A DNA stretch of 64,000 nt from WHSW01 sp963759295 (GTDB lineage: Bacteria; Actinomycetota; Thermoleophilia; Solirubrobacterales; 70-9), in contig CAVWYT010000012.1 in assembly GCA_963759295.1 (NCBI GenBank), positions 1 through 64,000 of the forward strand, in the 5' to 3' direction. A model generated the notes under the pieces. It did not search any database, had not been told where the DNA came from, and saw only the letters and a program-made list of their open reading frames with translations. The translations under genes were made by a program, and so were the position numbers. Positions 29,021 to 36,771 of this stretch are shown in pieces (positions within the stretch are counted from its first letter, which is position 1; the number at the start of each line of letters is the position of its first letter).

Positions 29021-32000
29021 TCAGCCGAACAGTTCGGCCGGGGCCGCCTCGAGCGCGGCCTCGGTCGCCCGACGGCCCGCTTCGACCGCCGCGTCCATCT
29101 GGTGGAACTCGAGCAGGCCGACCCCGGGGGCGCGGGGCTCGATGACGAGGTTCGCGTACTTGCGCGAGGCCTGCGCGGTGTTGCTGCTCGCCAGCAAAAA
29201 GAGCCGGCCCAGGGTCTCGCCGAGCCCCGGCGGTGGGCGATCGGTGAAGCCGGCTGCGGCGACCTCGGGCAGGCCGTTTCCAGCCTCCTGATGCGTCCGA
29301 GACGATGATCCGTTGCTGGCGCGGATGTCGACCGCGATCACGGGCCCCTCGCCGAGCTCCGCCATCGTCGCGACGGGGAGGTTGTCGATCAGGCCGCCGT
29401 CGACGAGCAGCCGCTCGCCGCGGATCTGCGGCGGGGCAAGGACGGGCAGGCACATGCTGGTGCCGATGTGGTCCACCAGCCGCCCGTTGCGGTGGACGAC
29501 CAACTCGGAGCGGCGCAGATCGGCGCTCGCGCAAAAGAAGGAGCGCTCGATCTCCTCGAAGCGCACCTCCCCGAACACGCCCTGCAGCATCTCGAGGAAG
29601 CGCTGACCCCTGATCATCGCGTGGCGAGGGAACCGCCAGTCGTTGAGCGGGTAGCGGCGGACCCAGCTCTCATACGCGATCGCGTCGATCTCCTCGGGGT
29701 CGAGCCCCGCCGCGTAAAGACCGCCGAGGAATGCCCCCATGCTCACGCCCGCGACCCGATCGACGACGATCCCCGCCGCCTCGAGCTGCTCGATCACGCC
29801 GATGTGCGCGAACGCCCTGGCGCCGCCGCCGGAGAGCACCAGCCCGACGGAACGACCGCAGAGCCGACGAGCCAACCTGCCGACGTCGGCGGCGCGGTCC
29901 TCGACACGGAGCAGGTGATGCTCGATCGGCTCGAGCATCTCGACCAGCTCCGCAAGCGCCCCTGAGCCCTGCTGGACGTCGCAGGCCACGAGATCGGCCC
30001 CGTGCAGCGCCGGATCGATCTCACCGTCGATCGCGTCGCCCGGTCCCGCGATCACGAGGATGCGGTCCGCCTGCTGGACGCAGAACCGCCGCCAGTCCGG
30101 CGAGGAATCGGGCCCCACCGGCAGGACGACGACACCTGCCTCGGCCTCGGCACGATCGAGATGCGGTCCGAACGCCGCCACGTCCCCGTCCCCGCCGCGA
30201 GTGTGGGCCTCGGGCAGGCGGGCGGCGGGCGCGAACTGGCGCAGGGATTCGGTCAGGTCGGCGGCCAGTTCGTCGGCCCGATCGGCGTCGCCCAGGGCGA
30301 GGAGCGTGATCGTTGCGGCCACCGGCCGGGCTGCGAACTTGACGCCCTCCGACTCCGCCAGTTGCCGCGCGAGCTGCAGGTTCAAGGCCCGCGAGAGCTC
30401 GAGCGAGGAATCGAGCAGGCGCTGGAAGCTCCGCTCTCCGATCTCGACCAGCTCACAGTCACGCGCTGCCCTGATCGAGGCGGCACGCGGCTCACCGGTG
30501 ATCAGCGCCAGCTCGCCGAGTGCCGCGCCCCTGCCCAGCTCGCGAAACACCTCTCCGTCCTGATCGACGATCTCGATTCGGCCCGCCCGGACCACGTACA
30601 TGGCGTCGCCCGCATCACCCTCCTTGAACAGCCAGTCGCCGGCCGGGAGCCGGATCTCGTTCGCCGTTGCGGCGACCTCCTCCAGCAGGCTCGAGTCCAG
30701 GGTCGAAAACAGTGGCACCCGGGCGAGGAAGTCGGCCAGCGACTCGTGGATCGGGCCGGCGTCGCCCGGCTGCACGGACAGCGGCAGCTCGGCGACCGGG
30801 GCGGCCTTGGCCTGGAAGCTGCTCACGTGGGGTGGGGCGAGCGCGACCCGCATCGCGTCGGCCAGCGCCGGTACCCGCGCCGCCGCCTGCGCCGGACTGA
30901 CCCCGCCCATGGCGAGGCCGCCGATGCCGGCGGTGAGCAGGCAACCGGCGGCGAACAGCCAGGCGTCGTCGAACGCCGCCACGGCGTCCTCGAGGGTCTC
31001 GGGAGTGCCGAGGATGGCGACCACCATCGCGACGCCGACCGCAGCTCCAACCTGACGTACGACCGAGGAAACGCCGGTCGCGGTCGCGAAGCTCTCACCC
31101 GGCGCCGAAGCGACGGCCGCGGAGCTCACGTTCGGGAAGGTGATCCCGGCGCCGAGGCCGAGGAGGATCACCCCCGGCAGCCATTCCGCCAGGTACGCGG
31201 GCTCGGGCCCGACCCTCAGAACCAGCCACATCACCCCGCCGGCCCAGATCAGTCCCCCGATCGCGACCACCGGCCGGTAGCCGATCCGCAGCGCGAGCCG
31301 GCTGAAAGGCCCGGCGATCGCGGCGGCGACGAACGGGCCGGGCGTGATCGCGAGGCCGGCCTGCAGGACCGTGTAATCCCACACGCCGGTGAGGAAGAGG
31401 ACGTTGAGCAGCGTGTAGCCGAAGAAGCCGGCGGCGCCGATCACGCTGACTGCGTTGGCGACCGAGAAGGTCCGGTTGGCGAACAGCCGAGTGTCAACGA
31501 CCGGCGCCCGGTGCCGTCGCGACCTGGCGACGAACGCCGCCAGGCAGAGCGCCGACACGCTGACGCAGGCGATCACGCCGGCGGAGGTCCAACCCCAGTC
31601 GCCGCCGTTGACGATCGCGACCACGAGGATCGCCACGGCGAACGCAAACAGCGCCGCGCCGGGCATATCCGGAAGCCGCCTGCGTCCCGCCTCGCGGCTC
31701 TCGACCAGCTCCCGAGAGGCGAGCACGTACGCCGCGGCTCCGATCGGCAGGTTGATCACGAACACGAGCCGCCAGTCGGCGAGCGCGATCAAGAAACCAC
31801 CGATCGCGGGGCCGAGCCCGGCCGCGAGGGCGCCGATCGCGGAGATCAGCGCCACCGCGTGCGAGCGCTGCTCGACCTCGAAGCCGTGCAGCACCAGCGC
31901 CAGCCCGGCGGGGACCATCGCGGCGGCCCCGAGTGCCTGGATGACGCGGAAGGCGACCAGCACCTCGACCGACCAGGAGGTCGCGCACAGCAGGGACCCG

Positions 32001-32305
32001 AGGCCGAAGACCGCGAGTCCAACCAAAAAGACCCGCTTGCGGCCGATGACGTCGGCGAGTCGCCCGAACGGAAGCAGGAACGCCGCGAAGACGACGTTGT
32101 AGCCGTTGAGAATCCAGGAGAGCCCGCCGATGCTGGTTTCCGGGAACGACCGGGCAATGTCGGGAAAGGCGATATTGACGATCGTCGCGTCGAGAAATGC
32201 GAGAAAGAAACCGAGCGACGCGATCCCCAGGACCGATCGCGATGACGGCACCGAGCGCGCGCGCAGGCTGCGACGCTCGATTGCGGATCCCCCGGTTTGG
32301 GTCAT
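29021..32305 (-). CDS. MFS transporter - cyclic-nucleotide-binding - patatin phospholipase fusion
   Basis: The 1,094-residue protein has three parts. Residues about 20-490 are a 14-helix DHA2/EmrB-type MFS transporter (FLDATIVNIAFPDIA; GRLADVIGRKRVFLVGL). About 535-650 is a cNMP-binding domain with FKEGDAGDAMYVVRAGRIEI and the phosphate cassette GELALITGEPRAASI. About 660-790 is a Rossmann-like linker as in neuropathy-target-esterase proteins. About 805-1000 is a patatin domain with GGGARAF (oxyanion hole), GVSMG (catalytic Ser) and DGGLIDN (catalytic Asp). NTE-type proteins normally have membrane helix, CNB and patatin domains; here a whole transporter takes the place of the membrane anchor. 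It may couple lipid hydrolysis and export or flipping to a cyclic nucleotide. It is convergent with the XdhC gene and reads without a break. Confidence 0.88.
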   Translation of the reverse strand: MTQTGGSAIERRSLRARSVPSSRSVLGIASLGFFLAFLDATIVNIAFPDIARSFPETSIGGLSWILNGYNVVFAAFLLPFGRLADVIGRKRVFLVGLAVFGLGSLLCATSWSVEVLVAFRVIQALGAAAMVPAGLALVLHGFEVEQRSHAVALISAIGALAAGLGPAIGGFLIALADWRLVFVINLPIGAAAYVLASRELVESREAGRRRLPDMPGAALFAFAVAILVVAIVNGGDWGWTSAGVIACVSVSALCLAAFVARSRRHRAPVVDTRLFANRTFSVANAVSVIGAAGFFGYTLLNVLFLTGVWDYTVLQAGLAITPGPFVAAAIAGPFSRLALRIGYRPVVAIGGLIWAGGVMWLVLRVGPEPAYLAEWLPGVILLGLGAGITFPNVSSAAVASAPGESFATATGVSSVVRQVGAAVGVAMVVAILGTPETLEDAVAAFDDAWLFAAGCLLTAGIGGLAMGGVSPAQAAARVPALADAMRVALAPPHVSSFQAKAAPVAELPLSVQPGDAGPIHESLADFLARVPLFSTLDSSLLEEVAATANEIRLPAGDWLFKEGDAGDAMYVVRAGRIEIVDQDGEVFRELGRGAALGELALITGEPRAASIRAARDCELVEIGERSFQRLLDSSLELSRALNLQLARQLAESEGVKFAARPVAATITLLALGDADRADELAADLTESLRQFAPAARLPEAHTRGGDGDVAAFGPHLDRAEAEAGVVVLPVGPDSSPDWRRFCVQQADRILVIAGPGDAIDGEIDPALHGADLVACDVQQGSGALAELVEMLEPIEHHLLRVEDRAADVGRLARRLCGRSVGLVLSGGGARAFAHIGVIEQLEAAGIVVDRVAGVSMGAFLGGLYAAGLDPEEIDAIAYESWVRRYPLNDWRFPRHAMIRGQRFLEMLQGVFGEVRFEEIERSFFCASADLRRSELVVHRNGRLVDHIGTSMCLPVLAPPQIRGERLLVDGGLIDNLPVATMAELGEGPVIAVDIRASNGSSSRTHQEAGNGLPEVAAAGFTDRPPPGLGETLGRLFLLASSNTAQASRKYANLVIEPRAPGVGLLEFHQMDAAVEAGRRATEAALEAAPAELFG

Positions 32306-32494
32306 GACTGCAACAAAGGGATGTGGCTCAGGCTACGTGCTACGTGAACGCCAGCCACGCTACCGCGTCGCGTCCCGTCGACCAATACGTGACACGAAAG
32401 ATGCGACCAGGGCCGGAGGGATCCAGCCTCTTCCCCATGCCCGGAGCGCACGGCACCGCGCGCCCGGGCGATCGCGACCCTCTCGGCAGTCGGC

Positions 32495-32674
32495 CTACTT
32501 GCGCAGCGCGTCTCGCAGGTGTCCGCGCTTCTTTCGCGCCGACCCCTTCGCCTGGCGACCCTGACCCTTCGCCTTGCTTCGCTCACGGCCGGACAGGGCT
32601 CCGGCCGCCTCCTTGACCCGGCCGCGCACCTTGTCGAAGGTGCCTCCGGCCTTGTCGCGTCCTCTGCTTCTCAT
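32495..32674 (-). CDS. CsbD-like small stress protein
   Basis: This 59-residue frame starts at ATG 32674 with AAGGAG seven bases upstream. It reads MRSRGRDKAGGTFDKVRGRV, then KEAAGALSGRERSKAKGQGR, and ends DALRK. The K-x-x-G-x-x-K-E-A-x-G pattern is that of the CsbD-like family of small, basic, probably disordered stress proteins. It is the last gene of the minus-strand repeat-protein cluster, 93 bp after the SRPBCC gene. Confidence 0.75.
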   Translation of the reverse strand: MRSRGRDKAGGTFDKVRGRVKEAAGALSGRERSKAKGQGRQAKGSARKKRGHLRDALRK

Positions 32675-32767
32675 CGTCGACTCCTTCCCGCCGCGGGCGA
32701 GGTGTCACTCGCCCACGGGACTCGTATTAGCGATGTCGAGGGCGCCGCGTGCGGCGCCGATGCGCGG

Positions 32768-33718
32768 TCAGGAGGCGGTCTTTGCCTTCGAGCCGTTCTC
32801 GGCACGGGAGCCATTGCGGCTCGTCCGACGCGAGGAGCCGCGCGACTTGGAGCTCGATCCCGAGCTGCGCGCCTTCTTCACCTTGCCCTCCTCGATCGTG
32901 CCGCGCCACCCCTCCTCGGGCTCGTGATCGAGCTCGACATAGGCCTTGAACCGGTGCAGGTCACCGCGCACCGCGCGCTTGACGAACCGCATTCCCCGGC
33001 TCGCCTTGTCGATGATGTTCGACGGCTGCACGTCGAGCGTCAGGTCGACCCGGGTCAGGTTCTCCGACAGCTGATGGAAGGTGACCAGACCGGTGTGGGC
33101 ATAGCCCTCGGTCACGTTCCACTCGATGCGCTCGTCGGGCCGTTGCTCGAAGATGTCGGCCTCGAAGCGCTTGTTGATGCCCCAGATCTTCGCGTGGAAG
33201 GAGACCGTCGCATCGTCGACCTGCTCGGCGCTCTCGATCCGGTGCATGAACTCCGGCCAATCCTCGAACCGGGTCCAATGGTCGTAGACGACCGATACCG
33301 GAACCGCGACGTCGATCGCCTGCTGGATCGGCATCCGGCGCCCGCTTCCGTGACCGGGCGCGGCGCGGCCCTCGGAGTCGTCCTCGTCGCCGGCGTCCTT
33401 GCTGCCGCCGCCGAACAGTCCCTTCAGGCGTCCGCCGCCGAGCAGCTCGCTCGGTGAGTCCGGCGTCGCCTGCTTGACCGTGTCCTGAACCTGTGACTTG
33501 GCCTTCTCCTTGGCCTGGTCGCCGAGCTCGGAGACCTTGCCGGACACCTTCGGAAGCCCGACTTTCGCCAGCCCCTGCGCCGCCAGCGGCACCGCCGCCA
33601 GCGCCACTCCCGCCACCGCGAGCCGCTTCGGGTCGCTGACCACGCTGTCGCTGCTCGCGACGCGCTGCGCCGCCTGCTTGGCGCCCTTGCCCACCTTCTC
33701 GATTCCCGTGCCTGCCAT
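32768..33718 (-). CDS. SRPBCC (polyketide cyclase/START-like) family protein with a basic tail
   Basis: The 316-residue protein has an N-terminal hydrophobic Ala-rich stretch (about 33-50), a Gly/Asp linker and an SRPBCC ligand-cavity domain at about residues 130-275 (VPVSVVYDHWTRFEDWPEFM; WGINKRFEADIFEQRPDERI; GLVTFHQLSENLTRVDLTLD), then a Ser/Arg/Lys-rich tail. SRPBCC proteins bind lipids or hydrophobic molecules. In actinobacterial gas-vesicle loci an SRPBCC gene is a regular accessory member, and its neighbours here also fit such loci. No GvpA is present, so an independent lipid-binding role is possible. Confidence 0.75.
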   Translation of the reverse strand: MAGTGIEKVGKGAKQAAQRVASSDSVVSDPKRLAVAGVALAAVPLAAQGLAKVGLPKVSGKVSELGDQAKEKAKSQVQDTVKQATPDSPSELLGGGRLKGLFGGGSKDAGDEDDSEGRAAPGHGSGRRMPIQQAIDVAVPVSVVYDHWTRFEDWPEFMHRIESAEQVDDATVSFHAKIWGINKRFEADIFEQRPDERIEWNVTEGYAHTGLVTFHQLSENLTRVDLTLDVQPSNIIDKASRGMRFVKRAVRGDLHRFKAYVELDHEPEEGWRGTIEEGKVKKARSSGSSSKSRGSSRRTSRNGSRAENGSKAKTAS

Positions 33719-33738
33719 CGCTCTCCTCAGTTCATCGT

Positions 33739-33912
33739 TTAGTTGCCGTCGGCCTCACCGCCGCCGCGAAGCAGCCGGAAGACCACGATCCCGGTCACCG
33801 CGCCCGCCACCGTCGCCCCCGCGGCCGCGCCAACCGGCCCGGGCCGGTCGCCGTGCATACGCTGGGCAACCGGACGGACAACGGCGTCGCGGGCCTTTTC
33901 CTTGACACTCAA
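33739..33912 (-). CDS. Small single-pass membrane protein
   Basis: The 57-residue frame begins at TTG 33912 with SVKEKARDAVVRPVAQRMHG and contains one membrane helix (AAAGATVAGAVTGIVVFRLL). It overlaps the end of the longer 33755-34210 frame. If a single base is missing in the GACGAG repeat just upstream, the preceding gene would end in an Asp/Glu run with TGA overlapping this TTG, giving a coupled pair. The membrane-helix frame looks more protein-like than the Arg/Gly-rich alternative tail of the overlapping frame. No family recognised. Confidence 0.45.
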   Translation of the reverse strand: MSVKEKARDAVVRPVAQRMHGDRPGPVGAAAGATVAGAVTGIVVFRLLRGGGEADGN

Positions 33913-34210
33913 GCTTCGTCCTCGTCCTCGTCTCGTCGTCCAAGGCCTCGGCGAGCTCGGGCGACACCTCGGTCCGCACGGCGGCCTCGGCGCGCCAGCG
34001 AATCTTCGCGTCGCGGTAGGTGACGCCAGGCTCGATCTCGTCGGGCAGGTTCTCCCGCTCGGTGTGGGAGCCGGAGCGCCGCTCGTCGGAGCCCGGGAAG
34101 CTCACCTCGGTCTCGGGCACCTCGTCGAAGCGGATCGCCTTCATCTTCGCCACCGCGCCGATTTCGACATCGGCAAGCGGCTCCTTGTCCGTGCGCTTCT
34201 TGGCGCTCAC
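33755..34210 (-). CDS. Hypothetical charged protein of the repeat-protein cluster
   Basis: GTG 34210 opens MSAKKRTDKEPLADVEIGAV and a conserved-looking region to about residue 98 (FDEVPETEVSFPGSDERRSG; EIEPGVTYRDAKIRWRAEAA; VSPELAEALDDE). From there to 33755 the frame turns into Arg/Gly-rich sequence that looks like the shadow of the small membrane protein gene. The real product probably ends near 33915 with an acidic tail. The start overlaps the stop of the 34207-35823 gene (GTGA). Family not recognised. Confidence 0.5.
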   Translation of the reverse strand: MSAKKRTDKEPLADVEIGAVAKMKAIRFDEVPETEVSFPGSDERRSGSHTERENLPDEIEPGVTYRDAKIRWRAEAAVRTEVSPELAEALDDETRTRTKLECQGKGPRRRCPSGCPAYARRPARAGWRGRGGDGGGRGDRDRGLPAASRRR

Positions 34211-35823
34211 GATCGCTGCGCCTTCTGCACGTCTCGCAGGGTCACGCGACCGTCGGCTCCCGTGCCCTCGATCTGCTCGACGTCCAGCCCGGCATCGGCC
34301 GCCTCGCGCAGCGCGGCCGCGGTCGCGTTGTGCTTGTCGGCCCCGTTGTGCTTGTCGGCCCGCTTCTCGCGGCGGCGCTCGCCCATCTCCATCACCTTGC
34401 GCGTCGCGGCCAGGCTGAGGTCCTTCGCCTCGTCGGACGCGGCGCTGCCGAGCTGCTTGGCGGCGACCTTGACCGCTTCCTTGGCCAGTTGGGGAGCACT
34501 GATTCCGGGCAGCCCGCCTCCGTCGCCTCCGCCGTTGCTCTCGGAGCCGCCGTCGCCGCTGCCGCCGCCGCCGCCGAGCAGGCCTCCTGCCGCCCCACCG
34601 ACAACCCCTCCGGCCGCGTCGCCGACGCCCTGGCCGACGCCGCCGACCGCCTGGCCGGCCGCGTCGCCGACGCCCTGGCCGAGATCGCCTACGCCCTGGC
34701 CGACGCCGCCGACCGCCTGGCCGGCGCCCTCCCCGAGCCCGCCGACCGCCTCACCGGCACCCTCACCGACCTGGCCCACCGTCTGCCCGAGATTGCCGAC
34801 CGTCTGGTCGAGATTCCCGACCGCCTGCCCGGCGCCCTCGCCGACGCCCTCGACCGCCTGGCCGGCTCCCTGGCCGACGCCCTCGACCGCCTGGCCGGCT
34901 CCCTGGCCGACGCCCTCGACGGCCTGGCCGGCTCCCTGGCCGACGCCCTCGACGGCCTGTCCGGCGCCCTCGCCGACGCCCTCGACCGCCTGGCCGGCTC
35001 CCTGGCCGACGCCCTCGACGGCCTCTCCGGCGCCTTCGCCGACGCTCTCGACGGCCTGGCCGGCGCCCTGGCCGACGCCCTCGACCGCCTGGCCGGCGCC
35101 CTCGCCGACCTCGCCGACCGCCTGCTTGGCACCCTCGCCCACGTGCTCGGCTCCCTCGCCGGTCTCATCGATGGCCTCGCCGGCGCCCGAGCCGATGTGT
35201 TCGACGGCGGCGCTGAGGTTCTCGACCAGCTCCGGGTTGCGGTCGACCGCGGTCAGGACCCGGTCGATCATCGCCGCAACGTGGTCGAGCCGCACCTTGG
35301 CGAGTGCTTGCGCCTCGACGCCCTCGATGTCGATCCGCAGCTTGCCGAGGTGGACGTCGACCCCGACCGTGAGGTTCAGGAGGTCGAGCACCTTCGCCTT
35401 GACCGCGACGTGCGCGTCCAGCTGGTCGAGCTCGAGATGGATCCGGTCGACCTTGACGACCGGCACCGCGAGCAGGAGATCGGGATTGGTGATCTCGCCG
35501 TCGCCGGTCGCGTACGAGCGGTACTCGCGTTCGGCGCGGGTCAACTGGCCCTCGACGTTTTGCGCGAACCGGTACTTCTCGGTCTTCTGGGACGCCGAGC
35601 GGCCGTCGCCGTCGGAGCTCTTGGAGCTCTTCGCCGGAGAGCTCTTGGTCTGGCGCGCGAGCGCTCGCTTGGTCCTGGCGGGCGCGCTGCTCTTCTTCGA
35701 GGAGGCGCCGTGATCGTTCTTTGCGGAGGTGCGGGTGCGCCGACGCGCCGGGGTCGACGTGCTCTGACCGTTCTTCGACCCCCGTGAACGTGTGCTTGAT
35801 CGGCTGTTCGACTTTCGCGCCAT
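34207..35823 (-). CDS. 11-residue Gly-rich repeat protein with a conserved N-terminal module and a PSBD-like C-terminus
   Basis: The 538-residue protein has a basic Ser/Arg/Lys N-terminus, then a conserved module at about 111-210 (AVPVVKVDRIHLELDQLDAH; VGVDVHLGKLRIDIEGVEAQ; MIDRVLTAVDRNPELVENLS) shared with the next gene upstream. About 17 copies of an 11-residue unit (GVGQGAGQAVE type) follow at about 210-395. A helical tail ends in AALREAADAGLDVEQIEGTG and ADGRVTLRDV, which resembles the peripheral-subunit-binding (E3-binding) domain of 2-oxo-acid dehydrogenase E2 subunits. An 11-residue period is typical of LEA- and synuclein-like helices that lie on surfaces. Its role may be to coat a membrane or protein shell; unproven. 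Confidence 0.75.
   Translation of the reverse strand: MARKSNSRSSTRSRGSKNGQSTSTPARRRTRTSAKNDHGASSKKSSAPARTKRALARQTKSSPAKSSKSSDGDGRSASQKTEKYRFAQNVEGQLTRAEREYRSYATGDGEITNPDLLLAVPVVKVDRIHLELDQLDAHVAVKAKVLDLLNLTVGVDVHLGKLRIDIEGVEAQALAKVRLDHVAAMIDRVLTAVDRNPELVENLSAAVEHIGSGAGEAIDETGEGAEHVGEGAKQAVGEVGEGAGQAVEGVGQGAGQAVESVGEGAGEAVEGVGQGAGQAVEGVGEGAGQAVEGVGQGAGQAVEGVGQGAGQAVEGVGQGAGQAVEGVGEGAGQAVGNLDQTVGNLGQTVGQVGEGAGEAVGGLGEGAGQAVGGVGQGVGDLGQGVGDAAGQAVGGVGQGVGDAAGGVVGGAAGGLLGGGGGSGDGGSESNGGGDGGGLPGISAPQLAKEAVKVAAKQLGSAASDEAKDLSLAATRKVMEMGERRREKRADKHNGADKHNATAAALREAADAGLDVEQIEGTGADGRVTLRDVQKAQRS
34846..35109. repeat. Tandem 33-bp repeats, eight in-phase units
   Basis: Within the repeat-protein gene, eight consecutive 33-bp units occupy exactly 264 bp; each has the form GCCCTCGACCGCCTGGCCGG followed by CTCCCTGGCCGAC, with few base differences. 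They encode the 11-residue units. Less regular units continue on both sides. Confidence 0.8.
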
Positions 35824-35832
35824 GCCCTCTCC

Positions 35833-36765
35833 TCAGCCTTTGCCCTGCTGGCCGCCGCCCGATCCCTGCTGGGCCGGTTGGCGCTGCTGTCCCTGCTGGG
35901 CCGGTTGGCCCTGTTGGCCCTGCTGGCCCTGCTGAGCCGGTTGGCCCTGCTGGCCGGCCAGGTTGCCGAGGCCTTGCCCGGCCCCCTGCCCCACCTGGCC
36001 CAGGCCCTGGCCAACTCCCTGCCCGGCCTGTCCGACGCCCTGTCCGACGCCTTGCCCGGCCTCGCCGAGGCCCTGGCCGACCCCTTGCCCGGCCTCGCCG
36101 AGGCCCTGGCCGGCGCCCTCGCCGAGCTTGCCGACGCCCTGCCCGACCCCCTGCCCGGCCTCGCCGAGGCCCTGGCCTGCGCCCTCGCCGAGCTTGCCGA
36201 CGCCCTTGCCGGCACCCTGGCCGACGTCCGAAAGCGCCTGGTTGGCGCCCTTGCCGATCTGCGGAAGCGCCATCTCGGCGCCCTCGCCGACGTCCTCGGC
36301 GACATCTCCGGCGGATCCGAGCAGCTCCCCGGTTCCGGCGCCTGTGTCCTCGACGGCTCGTCCGATTCCCGCCAGCAGCTCCGGGTTTCGATCGAGCGTC
36401 AGGGCGACCCGATCGACGATCGCTTGCACGGTGTCGAGGCGCGCATTGAGAAGGGCCTGGGCCTCCACTCCCTCGATCTCGAGCAGGACCTTCTCGAGCC
36501 GCACGTCGGCGCCGACGCTGAGCTGGGCCAGCCTGCGTACCTCGGCGGCAACCGCCACCTGAGCGCGCAGGTCGTCGACCTCGACCTCGAGCTTGTCGAC
36601 CTTGACCACCGGTACGTCGACGATCACATCCGAGCCCGGTTCGATCTTGCTCGGATCGACGATCGCGTAGTCGTCGTACTTCGGCTGCGACTTCGCCTGC
36701 TTACGCTGCGCCTCCCGGCGCTTTGCGTTGCGTTCCCGGCGCTTGTCTGTGTTCTCGTCGGCCAC
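35833..36765 (-). CDS. Paralogous 11-residue Gly/Gln-rich repeat protein
   Basis: GTG 36765 starts a 310-residue protein with a basic N-terminus, the same conserved module as its neighbour (DVPVVKVDKLEVEVDDLRAQ; VGADVRLEKVLLEIEGVEAQ; IVDRVALTLDRNPELLAGIG, about residues 47-150), then 11-residue repeats (GVGQGLGEAGQ type, about 175-270) and a Gln/Pro/Gly-rich end (QQGQQGQQGQPAQQ). It lacks the PSBD-like tail. It ends 9 bp before the paralogue starts, so they form one operon and arose by duplication. Function unknown; see the cluster finding for the gas-vesicle comparison. Confidence 0.72.
   Translation of the reverse strand: MADENTDKRRERNAKRREAQRKQAKSQPKYDDYAIVDPSKIEPGSDVIVDVPVVKVDKLEVEVDDLRAQVAVAAEVRRLAQLSVGADVRLEKVLLEIEGVEAQALLNARLDTVQAIVDRVALTLDRNPELLAGIGRAVEDTGAGTGELLGSAGDVAEDVGEGAEMALPQIGKGANQALSDVGQGAGKGVGKLGEGAGQGLGEAGQGVGQGVGKLGEGAGQGLGEAGQGVGQGLGEAGQGVGQGVGQAGQGVGQGLGQVGQGAGQGLGNLAGQQGQPAQQGQQGQQGQPAQQGQQRQPAQQGSGGGQQGKG
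35990..36210. repeat. Degenerate 33-bp tandem repeats
   Basis: Units of the type TTGCCCGGCCTCGCCGAGGC plus CCTGGCCGACCCC recur at 33-bp spacing inside the second repeat-protein gene and encode its 11-residue units. They are less regular than the block at 34846. Confidence 0.65.
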
Positions 36766-36771
36766 GCTCGA

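Noticed and set aside
30002..32245. Plus-strand frame of about 747 codons opposite the MFS-CNB-patatin gene
   Set aside because: Antisense shadow; rich in Arg/Gly/Asp/Gln with no membrane helices or motifs.
34846..35109. Possible CRISPR array
   Set aside because: The repeats are contiguous 33-bp units without unique spacers and encode a protein repeat.
33743..35787. Plus-strand frames of 656 and 485 codons through the repeat region, one rich in Pro-Thr-Ala repeats
   Set aside because: Tandem 33-bp repeats keep all frames open. The minus strand has the conserved module, a paralogue and ribosome-site-linked neighbours.
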